Shown here: one piece after another, positions 1 through 7,675 of the stretch
Layout of the letters: every line of letters starts with the position of its first letter
Numbering within the stretch: position 1 is the first letter of the stretch
From: Lacinutrix algicola
GTDB taxonomy: Bacteria > Bacteroidota > Bacteroidia > Flavobacteriales > Flavobacteriaceae
Assembly: GCF_001418085.1 (NCBI RefSeq)
Contig: NZ_LIQH01000036.1
Location: forward strand, 62,001-126,000
Direction of reading: 5' to 3'
Length of the DNA: 64,000 nt
Position numbers and translations under genes: made by a program
The notes under the pieces: model-generated
Database searches by the model: none
Seen by the model: only the letters and a program-made list of their open reading frames with translations
Told to the model about the DNA's origin: nothing

Positions 1-822
1 AACTTTAAACAAGCCTATAAACGTGTTCAGTATTTAAACCAATATGCAGATTACCAAAAGGAGCAAGCCGATAAAATAAAGCTTAAAACCATTGCACTTC
101 AAGAAGCAAACACCAATCTATTAGTTCAAAAAGAAGCAAAGAGCAAACTAATTACAGAAAATAAAAAAGAACAAAAGACTTTAGAAATTGAGCGTAAGCA
201 GCATGAAGTTATTATGGCGTCTATTAAAAAAGACTTAAATAAATATACGGCTCAAATTAAAGCTAAGCAAAAAGAAGCAAAAAGAATAGATAACCAGATA
301 GATAAGTTAATTAGAGATGCTATTGCAGCTTCTAATAAAAAAGCTGGTGCTAAAACAACAACAAAGTCTAAGGGTTTTGCATTAACAGCAGAGGCTAAGG
401 CGCTTGCTGCAGACTTTTTAGGTAGTAAAGGGAAGTTGCCTTGGCCTGTGGAAAAAGGTGTTGTAAAACTACGTTATGGTAAGCAGCCGTCTCCTGTAGA
501 TAGAAATTTAACTATTAATAGTAATGGTGTAAGAATTTCTACCGAAAAAGGAGCGAAGGTGCGTGCCGTGTTTAATGGAGAAGTTATGGGTATTTTAAAA
601 CCTAAACGTAGTAATCCTATTGTAATGGTAAAGCATGGTAACTATATTACTACGTATCAAAATCTTGGTAAAATATTTGTTAAGACTGGCGATAAGGTAA
701 CTACTAAACAGGAAATTGGAGAGGTTTTTACTAATCCTACAACAGGTGAAACCATTTTAAAATTTAGGATTGATAAGGATAATAAAACTCAAAATCCTTC
801 GAGTTGGATTTTTAAGATGTAG
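1..822 (+). CDS. Murein hydrolase activator EnvC-like protein (5' end outside the window)
   Basis: The reading frame is open from base 1, so this is the C-terminal 273 residues of a longer protein; the ATG at 214 is internal. The first roughly 125 visible residues are Lys/Gln/Glu-rich with heptad-like spacing, typical of the EnvC coiled coil. The last roughly 115 residues form a LytM/M23-type fold (segment VRAVFNGEVMGI, then VMVKHGNYITTYQNL, then GDKVTTKQEIGEV). The zinc-binding His pairs of active M23 peptidases are not evident: only one His remains in the KHGNYITTYQ strand. EnvC-type proteins have such degenerate domains and activate amidases at the division septum rather than cleaving peptidoglycan themselves. 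Location is inferred to be periplasmic, but the signal peptide is off the window. The family call is firm; the exact division role is inference. Confidence 0.85.
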   Translation, partial: NFKQAYKRVQYLNQYADYQKEQADKIKLKTIALQEANTNLLVQKEAKSKLITENKKEQKTLEIERKQHEVIMASIKKDLNKYTAQIKAKQKEAKRIDNQIDKLIRDAIAASNKKAGAKTTTKSKGFALTAEAKALAADFLGSKGKLPWPVEKGVVKLRYGKQPSPVDRNLTINSNGVRISTEKGAKVRAVFNGEVMGILKPKRSNPIVMVKHGNYITTYQNLGKIFVKTGDKVTTKQEIGEVFTNPTTGETILKFRIDKDNKTQNPSSWIFKM

Positions 823-893
823 CATTCCTGAGAACGGAGCAATATTATCCTTTTTATCTTAATTTATTATCAAAATATTTTAAAGCTATATTT

Positions 894-1403
894 CTACTCA
901 AATAAAGCCTTCAGCTCTGTTGCATCATGTGGCTTCATTTTTCCAGCTAAAACTAAACTTAGTTGTTTGCGTCTTAAAGCGCCTTCAAAACGTTCAATTT
1001 CTAATTCTGTTTCGGGAGTTAATTCTGGTACACGAACAGGTCTTCCTGTTTCGTCTACAGCAACAAAAGTATAAATAGCTTCGTTAGCCTTTGCTTTTAC
1101 ACCAGATTCTCTATCTTCTATCCAAACATCTATATAAATTTCCATAGAGCTTTTAAAAGCGCGAGAAACTTTTGCGTCTACAGTAACAACACTTCCTAAA
1201 GGAATAGCACGATTAAAAGCAACATGATTAACCGATGCTGTTACTACAACACGTCTAGAGTGGCGACGCGCACTAATACCTGCAGCACGATCCATTCTTG
1301 CTAATAGTTCGCCACCAAAAAGGTTATTAATTGGGTTGGTTTCACCAGGTAAAACCATATCCGTCATTATTGTTCTTGAGTCTTTTGCTGTTCTTGCTTC
1401 CAT
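894..1403 (-). CDS. Acyl-CoA thioesterase, YciA-type hotdog fold
   Basis: A 169-residue single hotdog domain. The segment around residues 22-42 (NPINNLFGGELLARMDRAAG) matches the conserved N-x-x-G-G-x-x-x-x-x-x-D helix entry of YciA/BACH-type acyl-CoA hydrolases, where the Asp or Asn and the Gly pair line the thioester site. VTASVNHVAFNRAIPLG and the central strand region are also typical. These cytoplasmic enzymes hydrolyse acyl-CoA thioesters to free fatty acid and CoA; substrate chain length cannot be read from the sequence. The C-terminal tail is basic and may be involved in oligomer contacts. It is transcribed alone, between the EnvC-like gene and the SPOR-domain gene, and a short palindromic repeat lies directly upstream of its start. 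Confidence 0.85.
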   Translation of the reverse strand: MEARTAKDSRTIMTDMVLPGETNPINNLFGGELLARMDRAAGISARRHSRRVVVTASVNHVAFNRAIPLGSVVTVDAKVSRAFKSSMEIYIDVWIEDRESGVKAKANEAIYTFVAVDETGRPVRVPELTPETELEIERFEGALRRKQLSLVLAGKMKPHDATELKALFE

Positions 1404-1406
1404 AAT

Positions 1407-1427
1407 ATTCCCTGCAAAAGCAGGAAT
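1407..1427. repeat. Short palindromic dispersed repeat (CCTGC....GCAGG type)
   Basis: An ATTCCCTGC arm and a GCAGGAAT arm enclose a 4-base loop just upstream of the thioesterase gene. Related hairpins with the same CCTGC/GCAGG core occur at 3713-3742 and, degenerate, at 50797-50818, which suggests a small mobile or recombinogenic intergenic repeat. Confidence 0.6.
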
Positions 1428-1558
1428 CTGTTTAATGAGTTTTTCTTAATAGACACTTTGTGAATGTAGTATTTAGAAAAATTTCAAATTTAAAAATGCA
1501 AAGGTAAGCCGATTTAAAAATTCAGCCTTAAGTTTTAGTAAATATTAAGAAAAAGAGT

Positions 1559-2497
1559 TTAGTTTAAGTTTTTAACTAATAACCAAGCAGATTCATTATT
1601 GTTTTGACGAATAGAATTTAACTCACGTAGCGCTTCATTTCTATCATTAAAACTAGCGTAAGCAACTTGATGTAAACCGTATTTGTTAATACCAATTTTT
1701 CTAGCTTTAAAACCTTGATCTTGAAGTTGTTTTACTTTTGTAAGACAGTTTTCTTCTACTCTAAAAGCACCTGCAACTATATGGTAATTTCCAGATTGCT
1801 TACTTACATTTAATGTTGCAGCAGGCAATGGATTACTAATAATAAATGTAGCTTCTTGAATTTTAGTTTCTAACTGTGTATTAGCTTCTTCTTGGGCAAC
1901 CTGGTTTTGAGATTTAATCTCATTTACATAGTAATTTCCAGAAACTAAGCCACTAATAGTTAATGCAATTAATGCAATAGCTGCATATTTAAGATAAGGC
2001 TTTGTTTTTCGTCTTTCTGGAGTAATTGTTAAAGGAATTACTTTCTCTATTGCTTCTACTTCTTCCTTGTAAACTTCACGTGTTACAGCAGGAGAAACTA
2101 GTTGAGATAATCCAAAAGCATCAGTTAAGTAATTTAAGTTATAACTAGGGTCAAATTCAATTTTACCTTCAATATTAAGCTTTAAATCACCAATATTTTC
2201 AAGAGAAAGAGTATTACCTTCAGTTAAATTAGATTTAAGAGATTTTACACGTTTAGCAATTTTTTCGTTAGCAGTTTCAAACGGAATTTTTTCTATATCG
2301 GCAATGTAACGTGCTAATAAGCCATCGTTAGTTTGTATTTGCTCATTAAACGATAATCGTTTTTTTGGCGGATAAAAGGCATTTGTAGTTTCGTGAACAG
2401 TTGCAGATACGCGTTGTGATAAAAATGCACCAAACTCAGGTACAGTAACACATTCGTAACGGTATAATAAATCGCTTATGTAAGTCTCTAATTGCAT
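1559..2497 (-). CDS. SPOR-domain membrane protein with N-terminal HU-like (CCDC81-type) domains
   Basis: 312 residues. The N-terminal part (about 1-130) resembles the paired bacterial HU-CCDC81 domains: VTVPEFGAFLSQRV near residues 18-31 and a second module around LSLENIGDLKLNIEGKIEF. A single membrane segment follows at about residues 170-190 (KYAAIALIALTISGLVSG). The C-terminus (about 235-312) is a SPOR domain with the typical GNYHIVAGAFRVEENCLTKV strand and a closing Trp-Leu-Leu. SPOR domains bind denuded glycan at septa, so a role linking cytoplasmic DNA or protein binding to cell-wall division sites is plausible. This topology is common in Flavobacteriia. The gene is divergent from dprA, which starts 104 bp away. 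Confidence 0.85.
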   Translation of the reverse strand: MQLETYISDLLYRYECVTVPEFGAFLSQRVSATVHETTNAFYPPKKRLSFNEQIQTNDGLLARYIADIEKIPFETANEKIAKRVKSLKSNLTEGNTLSLENIGDLKLNIEGKIEFDPSYNLNYLTDAFGLSQLVSPAVTREVYKEEVEAIEKVIPLTITPERRKTKPYLKYAAIALIALTISGLVSGNYYVNEIKSQNQVAQEEANTQLETKIQEATFIISNPLPAATLNVSKQSGNYHIVAGAFRVEENCLTKVKQLQDQGFKARKIGINKYGLHQVAYASFNDRNEALRELNSIRQNNNESAWLLVKNLN

Positions 2498-2601
2498 AGA
2501 AACAAAGTTAAGATTTTTTGTTAGCCAATAAAATGTAGGCTCTATTAGTTATTAACACCGTTAAAATTCTTTTATTGTAGTCTCAAAATCAATTAGATAA
2601 A

Positions 2602-3705
2602 ATGACGGAAAATGACTTAATATACATATTAGCGCTACAAAATGTCATTAAAATTGGTGATGTAACAGCAAAAAAACTCATATCGCACTGTGGTTCTGCT
2701 GAAGCTGTGCTTAAAGAAAAGAAACAAAATCTTTTAAAAATTGACGGCATTGGGAGTGTTACAATTTCCGATTTATTTAGTCGAAACCATTTTGAAGCAG
2801 CAGAAGCTGAGCTTAATTTTATTAAAGCTGAAGGCATAAAAACGCACTATTTTAATTCCGATTCATATCCTGAAAGATTAAAACACTGTATAGATAGTCC
2901 TATTTTACTTTTCGAAGCTGGAAATATAAACCTTAATAAAAAACATATTATTAGTATTGTAGGTGCACGTAAAATTACAACTTCGGGTATTGCCTTTTGT
3001 AAAAAATTAGTAGAAGAGCTTGCTATTTACGATCCTGTAATTGTTTCTGGTTTTGCTTATGGTACAGATATTACTGCGCAAAAGGCAGCCATAAAACACA
3101 ATTTGCAAACTATTGGCTGTTTGGCTCATGGGTTAAACCAAATCTATCCTAAAACTCATAAAAAATATATGGCAGAGGTAGAAGGTAATGGTGGTTTTTA
3201 TACCGACTTCTGGAGTACTGCTAAATTCGATCGTAATAATTTTTTAAAACGTAATCGCATTATTGCAGGTATTAGCGAAGCAACTATAGTTATCGAGTCT
3301 GCTAATAAAGGAGGTAGTTTGGTAACTGCTGATATTGCAAATTCGTACAATCGAGATGTGTTTGCAGTTCCTGGTCGCACAACAGATTCGCAGAGTGTTG
3401 GTTGTAATAATTTAATTAAACAGCAAAGAGCACATTTATTATCTACGCCATTAGATGTGCCTTACATACTTAATTGGCAATTAGAAGACAATAAAAAACC
3501 GGTAATACAAAAACAGTTGTTTATAGAGCTTGATGATAACGAAAAAGTAATTTACAATTATTTAAAAGATAAGGATAAAGTAATGTTAGATATTATAGCA
3601 CTAAACTGTAATATGCCTACTTTTAAAATTGCTGGTTTGTTGTTAAATATGGAATTAAAAGGTGTTGTTAGACCTTTGCCAGGAAAATTGTTTGAGGTTA
3701 TTTAG
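2602..3705 (+). CDS. dprA: DNA-processing protein DprA (Smf)
   Basis: 367 residues, a normal length for DprA. The N-terminal roughly 60 residues contain helix-hairpin-helix-like segments (IGDVTAKKLISHCGSAEAVL and KIDGIGSVTI). The Rossmann-like core follows, with GARKITTSGIAFCKKL, VSGFAYGTDITAQKAAI, FLKRNRIIAGI and the hallmark SANKGGSLVTADIA. The C-terminal roughly 60 residues form a winged-helix-like module (ALNCNMPTFKIAGLLLNMEL). DprA loads RecA onto incoming single-stranded DNA during natural transformation and protects it from nucleases. The ATG at 2602 is the first in frame and precedes the HhH region. The gene stands alone, and its stop is followed by a dispersed palindromic repeat. Confidence 0.95.
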   Translation: MTENDLIYILALQNVIKIGDVTAKKLISHCGSAEAVLKEKKQNLLKIDGIGSVTISDLFSRNHFEAAEAELNFIKAEGIKTHYFNSDSYPERLKHCIDSPILLFEAGNINLNKKHIISIVGARKITTSGIAFCKKLVEELAIYDPVIVSGFAYGTDITAQKAAIKHNLQTIGCLAHGLNQIYPKTHKKYMAEVEGNGGFYTDFWSTAKFDRNNFLKRNRIIAGISEATIVIESANKGGSLVTADIANSYNRDVFAVPGRTTDSQSVGCNNLIKQQRAHLLSTPLDVPYILNWQLEDNKKPVIQKQLFIELDDNEKVIYNYLKDKDKVMLDIIALNCNMPTFKIAGLLLNMELKGVVRPLPGKLFEVI

Positions 3706-3712
3706 TTATTTG

Positions 3713-3742
3713 TGGGTTCCTGCCTCCGCAGGAATGACAAAA
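3713..3742. repeat. Dispersed palindromic repeat (TTCCTGCC..CGCAGGAA)
   Basis: Immediately after dprA: TTCCTGC, TCCG-type loop, GCAGGAA, followed by TGACAAAAT. Compare the related hairpin at 1407-1427 and the degenerate one at 50797-50818. It could also act as a weak hairpin between the convergent dprA and the lipoprotein gene. Confidence 0.6.
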
Positions 3743-3743
3743 T

Positions 3744-4241
3744 CTAATCTTCAAAATAATCCATACTTTCATGTGTTTTTTCCCATTCAGCTTTGCGAGA
3801 AAAGAATGCTTCCAAATAGGTGTTCTCAAAAGCGATTTTTTCTTCTTTGGTGAAATTAGGATGGTATTCTGTAGCAAGTTTTTTGAGCTTTACTTTATTG
3901 TCTAAAATTCTTTGGTAAGTAATAGTTTTATCATTGTCAAATAATAGAATAATGGTGTTCTTATCAATGCTTGATATTTGCATACCTGTTAGTTTTGTAT
4001 TATCTAAATCAATTAAATGGAGTATATTATCTTCGTAAACATAGCTATATCCATGGCTCATTCCTATTGGGTAACTGTATTTAAAAAAAGACTCTTCGTT
4101 TATAAAAAATTCATTATAGTATAACGCTTCTCCTGAATTTGTTGCTTCAAGATACCAATTGCCAGTAATGTCAATTTCTTCCTCTTGAGCACTGCAAGAG
4201 AAAACTAAAAGCATTAATAATATTGAAAGAAATTGTTTCAT
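3744..4241 (-). CDS. Hypothetical lipoprotein
   Basis: 165 residues, not assigned to a family. The N-terminus MKQFLSILLMLLVFSCSAQ is a lipoprotein signal with a Cys at residue 16, followed by an acidic stretch EEEIDI. In Bacteroidetes, acidic residues after the lipobox Cys are associated with surface export, so this could be surface exposed (inference). The next part, ITGNWYLEATNSGEALYYNE, looks like the first strands of a lipocalin-like or META-like beta sheet. The C-terminal third is charged and helical. It is convergent with dprA and lies 54 bp downstream of another small exported protein gene on the same strand. Confidence 0.75.
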   Translation of the reverse strand: MKQFLSILLMLLVFSCSAQEEEIDITGNWYLEATNSGEALYYNEFFINEESFFKYSYPIGMSHGYSYVYEDNILHLIDLDNTKLTGMQISSIDKNTIILLFDNDKTITYQRILDNKVKLKKLATEYHPNFTKEEKIAFENTYLEAFFSRKAEWEKTHESMDYFED

Positions 4242-4295
4242 AATTATCTAGTTAGTATGAATAATATATAATTTGTTACTTAAAGAATAAAATTA

Positions 4296-4922
4296 TTAAT
4301 TTTCAGACAATAGTATTTCGTTACCTCTAATAATTATTTTCTTTTTATTCGATTTTTCTATATTAACTTTCGTTTTTGTAATCACTGTAACTAGGTTGAT
4401 TTCTGTGTTTTTTTCAGAAGTTTTTAACTTGTTAACTATAATTCTTAAAACAAATGTCTCATCAATTAAATAACTGTCGTAGTCTTCCGAAATTATTTTG
4501 TCATCAATTTTAAAGATAATTGGATTCTTGTTTAAATTGAGGTGTTTTGCAGAAAGAGTATTTAATGATATAAAGTTTGACTTATATCCTGCCTTCATTT
4601 TTATTAAAATCTTTCCATAATATTCTTTGCCTTCTATTTTAAAGGTCGTTTTCTCAATATTAAGACTTTCAATTTGTTCTTGATTTATAGTTATTAGTGA
4701 TAAGTTAGTGCTAATAAATTTACTATTCAAAAAGACTCCTGTTGGTTTATTGTTTTTTTTATATGTTATACTATCATTATAATATACTGTTATTTCTGAG
4801 TTTTTAGAATATTTAAACTTTTTAAGTGCTTTTTTACCTGTTAGTGTTTGACTAAAGGATAAAGAAGTGATAAGTAAGATTATTAATAATGTAGTATTTC
4901 TCATTGTATTAATTTTTAACAA
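4296..4922 (-). CDS. Hypothetical exported protein
   Basis: 208 residues at most. A Sec signal peptide is clear (MRNTTLLIILLITSLSFSQ), so the Met at codon 7 (about 4904) is the more natural start than the annotated first Met. The mature part is Lys/Asn/Ile-rich, with alternating polar and hydrophobic residues suggesting a beta-rich fold, and it has no Cys or recognisable catalytic motif. It precedes the lipoprotein gene at 3744-4241 on the same strand, so the two may be co-transcribed. I do not recognise the family. Confidence 0.7.
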   Translation of the reverse strand: MLKINTMRNTTLLIILLITSLSFSQTLTGKKALKKFKYSKNSEITVYYNDSITYKKNNKPTGVFLNSKFISTNLSLITINQEQIESLNIEKTTFKIEGKEYYGKILIKMKAGYKSNFISLNTLSAKHLNLNKNPIIFKIDDKIISEDYDSYLIDETFVLRIIVNKLKTSEKNTEINLVTVITKTKVNIEKSNKKKIIIRGNEILLSEN

Positions 4923-4998
4923 AGATTGAATATTTATTAAAACTAAACGAGAGCCAATGAGTGAAAGGCTCCTTTGAGTGAGTGAAAGTTTACTCCAT

Positions 4999-5025
4999 AA
5001 AAAAAGCCACTATTTCTAGTGGCTT
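4999..5025 (-). terminator. Rho-independent terminator of tRNA-Asn
   Basis: A perfect 9-bp stem (AAGCCACTA / TAGTGGCTT) with a TTTC loop at 5004-5025, followed on the minus strand by a run of T (the A run at 4999-5005). It lies 12 bases past the 3' end of the tRNA. Confidence 0.85.
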
Positions 5026-5036
5026 CTGTAAACTTG

Positions 5037-5110
5037 CTCCTCTTCTTAGGCTCGAACTAAGGACCCTCTGATTAACAGTCAGATGCTCTAACCAACTGAG
5101 CTAAAGAGGA
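5037..5110 (-). tRNA. tRNA-Asn (GTT)
   Basis: Read on the minus strand, a full cloverleaf folds. The acceptor stem is TCCTCTT/AAGAGGA with discriminator G. The D arm is AGCTCAGTTGGTTAGAGC. The anticodon stem is TCTGA/TCAGA with loop CTGTTAA, giving anticodon GTT. The T arm is CTTAG-TTCGAGC-CTAAG. CCA is not encoded. Length is 74 nt. Confidence 0.97.
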
Positions 5111-5179
5111 GTGTTTTTCGCTATTGCGAGTGCAAATATATATTCTTTTTTAGTATCTGCAAAATTATTTTTAATTTTT

Positions 5180-6526
5180 TTAATTAAAAATTGCTTTAAA
5201 GATGTCATTTCCGTTCGCAAACAGCACCAGGCCTATTAAAATAAAGAAACCAGCAGTTTGTGCATATTCCATAAATTTATCACTTGGCTTGCGTCCAGAG
5301 ATCATTTCGTACAGTAAAAACATAACATGCCCTCCATCTAAAGCAGGAATTGGTAATAAATTAAGTACACCTAACATAATCGATAGAAAAGCTGTAATGC
5401 TCCAGAAAGTTTGCCAGTGCCAGTAATCTGGAAAGACATTTAAAATGGCGTAAAAACCACCAACACCTTTGTAAGCACCAGTCTCTACATTTCCTATTTC
5501 TTTAAGCTGTCCAAAGTATTTACCCATTTGGCCAGTAAACTTATTATAACCTCCTGCAAAGCTCTCTCCAAAAGAGTACTCTTTAGTTTTCATTTTATAA
5601 TAGCCAAGCTTCTCCATTGTTTTAGAATCTGCTCCCGAATAATATACAATACCTAGGTTAGCATTATCATCTATTTTTAATTTTTCAGTAATTAACTTTT
5701 CGTCTCTTAAAAGTGTAACCTCTACTTCTTGACCTTTTAAATCGTTTAAAACAGGTTTTAATTGATCTATATATTTTATTGTTTTTCCTCCAACAGTTCT
5801 AATAACATCTTTGTCTTTAAGGTTTGCTCCTTTATTTGCAGATGTGTCTGAAGCTTTAACAACCATCAATGGATAGCGCATTTCGAATAAATCTCTACGT
5901 TTACTATCTGAAAACTGACCTAAGAAATCTACAGGCATTGTAATGGTTTGCTCTACACCATCCCTAATAAATGTTATTGTTTTTGCTCCAATAAAATTTC
6001 CTTTTATATCCGAAACGTTTTCAACTACATAATCACCAACCTTTGTAATATTATCTCCAGTTTTAAAACCTAAATCTGTTAATAATGGATTTTCAACTAA
6101 ATAACCATCTTGAATAGTGCTAGCGTCTCTAAACTGATCTCCGTAAATAAAAGACAGGAAAAAGTAAATAACATAAGCCAATACAAAGTTTACAAACACA
6201 CCACCAAGCATAATAATTAAACGTTGCCAAGCTGGTTTAGATCTAAATTCCCAAGGTTTTGGTTCTTCGGCCATTGCTTCGGTATCCATGCTTTCGTCTA
6301 TCATTCCCGAAATTTTCACATAACCACCAAGCGGTAGCCATCCAATTCCGTAGACAGTTTCTCCAATTTTTTTCTTAAAAAGAGAAAATTTTACATCAAA
6401 AAACAAGTAGAATTTCTCTACTCTTGTTCCAAATAATTTTGCTGGTATAAAGTGCCCAAGCTCGTGAAGTATGATTAATAGTGAAAGACCCAGTAAAAAC
6501 TGAGAGATTTGTATAATAATTCCCAT
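5180..6526 (-). CDS. rseP: Site-2 intramembrane protease RseP
   Basis: 448 residues, the usual length. HELGH at residues 21-25 in the first membrane helix is the zinc site and catalytic Glu of S2P proteases; the third ligand is the LDGGH motif near residue 394 (LLPIPALDGGHV). Several hydrophobic helices and a central PDZ-like region (KGANLKDKDVIRTVGGKTI) are visible. RseP cleaves anti-sigma factors and remnant signal peptides within the inner membrane. In Bacteroidetes, with many ECF/anti-sigma pairs, this enzyme is expected to serve several of them, possibly including the pair at 30-32 kb (inference). It is divergent from the SCO-family gene. Confidence 0.95.
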   Translation of the reverse strand: MGIIIQISQFLLGLSLLIILHELGHFIPAKLFGTRVEKFYLFFDVKFSLFKKKIGETVYGIGWLPLGGYVKISGMIDESMDTEAMAEEPKPWEFRSKPAWQRLIIMLGGVFVNFVLAYVIYFFLSFIYGDQFRDASTIQDGYLVENPLLTDLGFKTGDNITKVGDYVVENVSDIKGNFIGAKTITFIRDGVEQTITMPVDFLGQFSDSKRRDLFEMRYPLMVVKASDTSANKGANLKDKDVIRTVGGKTIKYIDQLKPVLNDLKGQEVEVTLLRDEKLITEKLKIDDNANLGIVYYSGADSKTMEKLGYYKMKTKEYSFGESFAGGYNKFTGQMGKYFGQLKEIGNVETGAYKGVGGFYAILNVFPDYWHWQTFWSITAFLSIMLGVLNLLPIPALDGGHVMFLLYEMISGRKPSDKFMEYAQTAGFFILIGLVLFANGNDIFKAIFN

Positions 6527-6660
6527 GTAGTTTATCTATTCATTTTTATAACGCCCAAAAGTAAGTATTTAGACTTAGTTTTAAAAGCTATTGCTTAATT
6601 GCTTTGTCTTTTAATAGCAATTTATGAGCCAAAAAAATGGGTTAAGAAACGTTTGCGTTG

Positions 6661-6668
6661 TATTTTTG
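6661..6668 (+). promoter_or_regulatory. -7 promoter box (TAnnTTTG) of the SCO-family gene
   Basis: TATTTTTG matches the Bacteroidetes -7 consensus exactly and lies 27 bp before the ATG at 6695. No good -33 TTTG is seen at the ideal distance. Its position supports the ATG at 6695 over upstream TTG candidates. Confidence 0.5.
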
Positions 6669-6694
6669 CAAAATATCCACTAAATTTTGCTTTT

Positions 6695-7369
6695 ATGCTT
6701 TCTTTTTTTAAAGATTATAAAAAATTTGCGATTGGATTTTTTATCCTCTCAGCTGTAATTGTTTTAATAATATATAACATTCTTAATGTTGAAAAACCAT
6801 TACCTATCTACCAACCCAATAACGTTGAAACGACTTTGGTTGACAGTACAATTCAGCATGTAAAAAGGTATCATAAAATAGCCGATTTTAGTTTAATAAA
6901 CCAAAACGGAAAAACCATCACCCAAAACGATTACAAAGATAAAATTTACGTAGCCGATTTCTTTTTTACTACTTGTCAGACTATTTGTCCGATAATGACA
7001 GATCATATGGGTGTTATTCAAAAAGAAATATTAAAAGATGATGATATTATGTTGTTATCTCATTCTGTTACTCCGGTTATCGATAGTGTTGCTCAGCTTA
7101 AAAAGTATGCAATAAAAAAAGGAGTTAACGATGCTAAGTGGAACCTTGTAACAGGAGATAAAAAACAAATTTACGAGCTTGCAAGAAAAAGTTACTTAGC
7201 TGTAAAATCTGTAGGTAACGGAGATAAGTACGATATGATCCATACCGAAAATTTTATGCTTATCGATAAAAAACGTCAAATTCGTGGTTTTTATGATGGC
7301 ACAGATCCAGAAGCCATTTCTCAGCTCTTAAATGATATAGAAAAGTTAAAACGCATGGAAAAACAATAG
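6695..7369 (+). CDS. SCO1/SenC family protein
   Basis: 224 residues from the chosen ATG. A longer frame begins with a TTG at 6599, but that would place a promoter-like box inside the coding region, and the ATG gives a normal N-terminal membrane anchor (FAIGFFILSAVIVLIIYNIL). The thioredoxin-like fold has the SCO copper motif C-x-x-x-C in FFTTCQTICPIM and the distal His in MIHTENFMLIDKK. SCO proteins deliver copper to the CuA site of cytochrome c oxidase or act as thiol reductases at the outer face of the inner membrane. It sits directly upstream of the feo operon, 72 bp away with a separate promoter-like box. Confidence 0.92.
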   Translation: MLSFFKDYKKFAIGFFILSAVIVLIIYNILNVEKPLPIYQPNNVETTLVDSTIQHVKRYHKIADFSLINQNGKTITQNDYKDKIYVADFFFTTCQTICPIMTDHMGVIQKEILKDDDIMLLSHSVTPVIDSVAQLKKYAIKKGVNDAKWNLVTGDKKQIYELARKSYLAVKSVGNGDKYDMIHTENFMLIDKKRQIRGFYDGTDPEAISQLLNDIEKLKRMEKQ

Positions 7370-7407
7370 TTTTTAGGTTTTAAATTTTTAGCTTAAGTTT
7401 TTTCTCT

Positions 7408-7415
7408 TACTTTTG
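7408..7415 (+). promoter_or_regulatory. -7 promoter box of the feo operon
   Basis: TACTTTTG is an exact TAnnTTTG match, with transcription expected to start near 7421 and translation at 7442. An imperfect -33 (TTTA) is found at about 7387-7390, 17 bp upstream. I found no convincing Fur box by eye. Confidence 0.5.
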
Positions 7416-7441
7416 CTTCTTTAAAATCAATCTAAATAAGC

Positions 7442-7675
7442 TTGCAACATACAATAGCACATTTAAAACGCGGAGAAAAAGGAATAATTACAGATGTCTC
7501 ATCAGTATTAATACCTTTAAAACTTCTTGAAATGGGATGCCTTCCTGGTAATCTTGTCGAGTTAGTACAAGTTGCACCTTTTTCAGATCCATTATATCTA
7601 AACATTAATGGAAGTCATTTAGCAATTAGAAAAGAGACTGCTATTCACATTTTAATAGATAGAATAGATGAGTAA
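7442..7675 (+). CDS. feoA: Ferrous iron transport protein A (FeoA)
   Basis: 77 residues with an SH3-like FeoA fold: LKRGEKGIITDVSS, then KLLEMGCLPGNLVELVQVAPFSDPLYLNINGSHLAIRKETA, where the G-x-x-P-G and I-R-K-E elements are typical. The start codon must be the TTG at 7442, because an in-frame stop (7433-7435) lies just upstream and no ATG occurs before the conserved region. FeoA is a small cytoplasmic regulator of FeoB. Its stop overlaps the feoB start by 8 bp, so translation is coupled. Confidence 0.93.
   Translation: MQHTIAHLKRGEKGIITDVSSVLIPLKLLEMGCLPGNLVELVQVAPFSDPLYLNINGSHLAIRKETAIHILIDRIDE

Noticed and set aside
3662-3853. A 63-codon frame across the end of dprA and the repeat
   Set aside because: It is a frame through dprA and the palindromic repeat and into antisense of the lipoprotein gene.
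6599-6694. A 32-codon N-terminal extension of the SCO-family protein from TTG
   Set aside because: The TAnnTTTG box at 6661-6668 would lie inside it, and the ATG at 6695 gives the usual N-terminal anchor.
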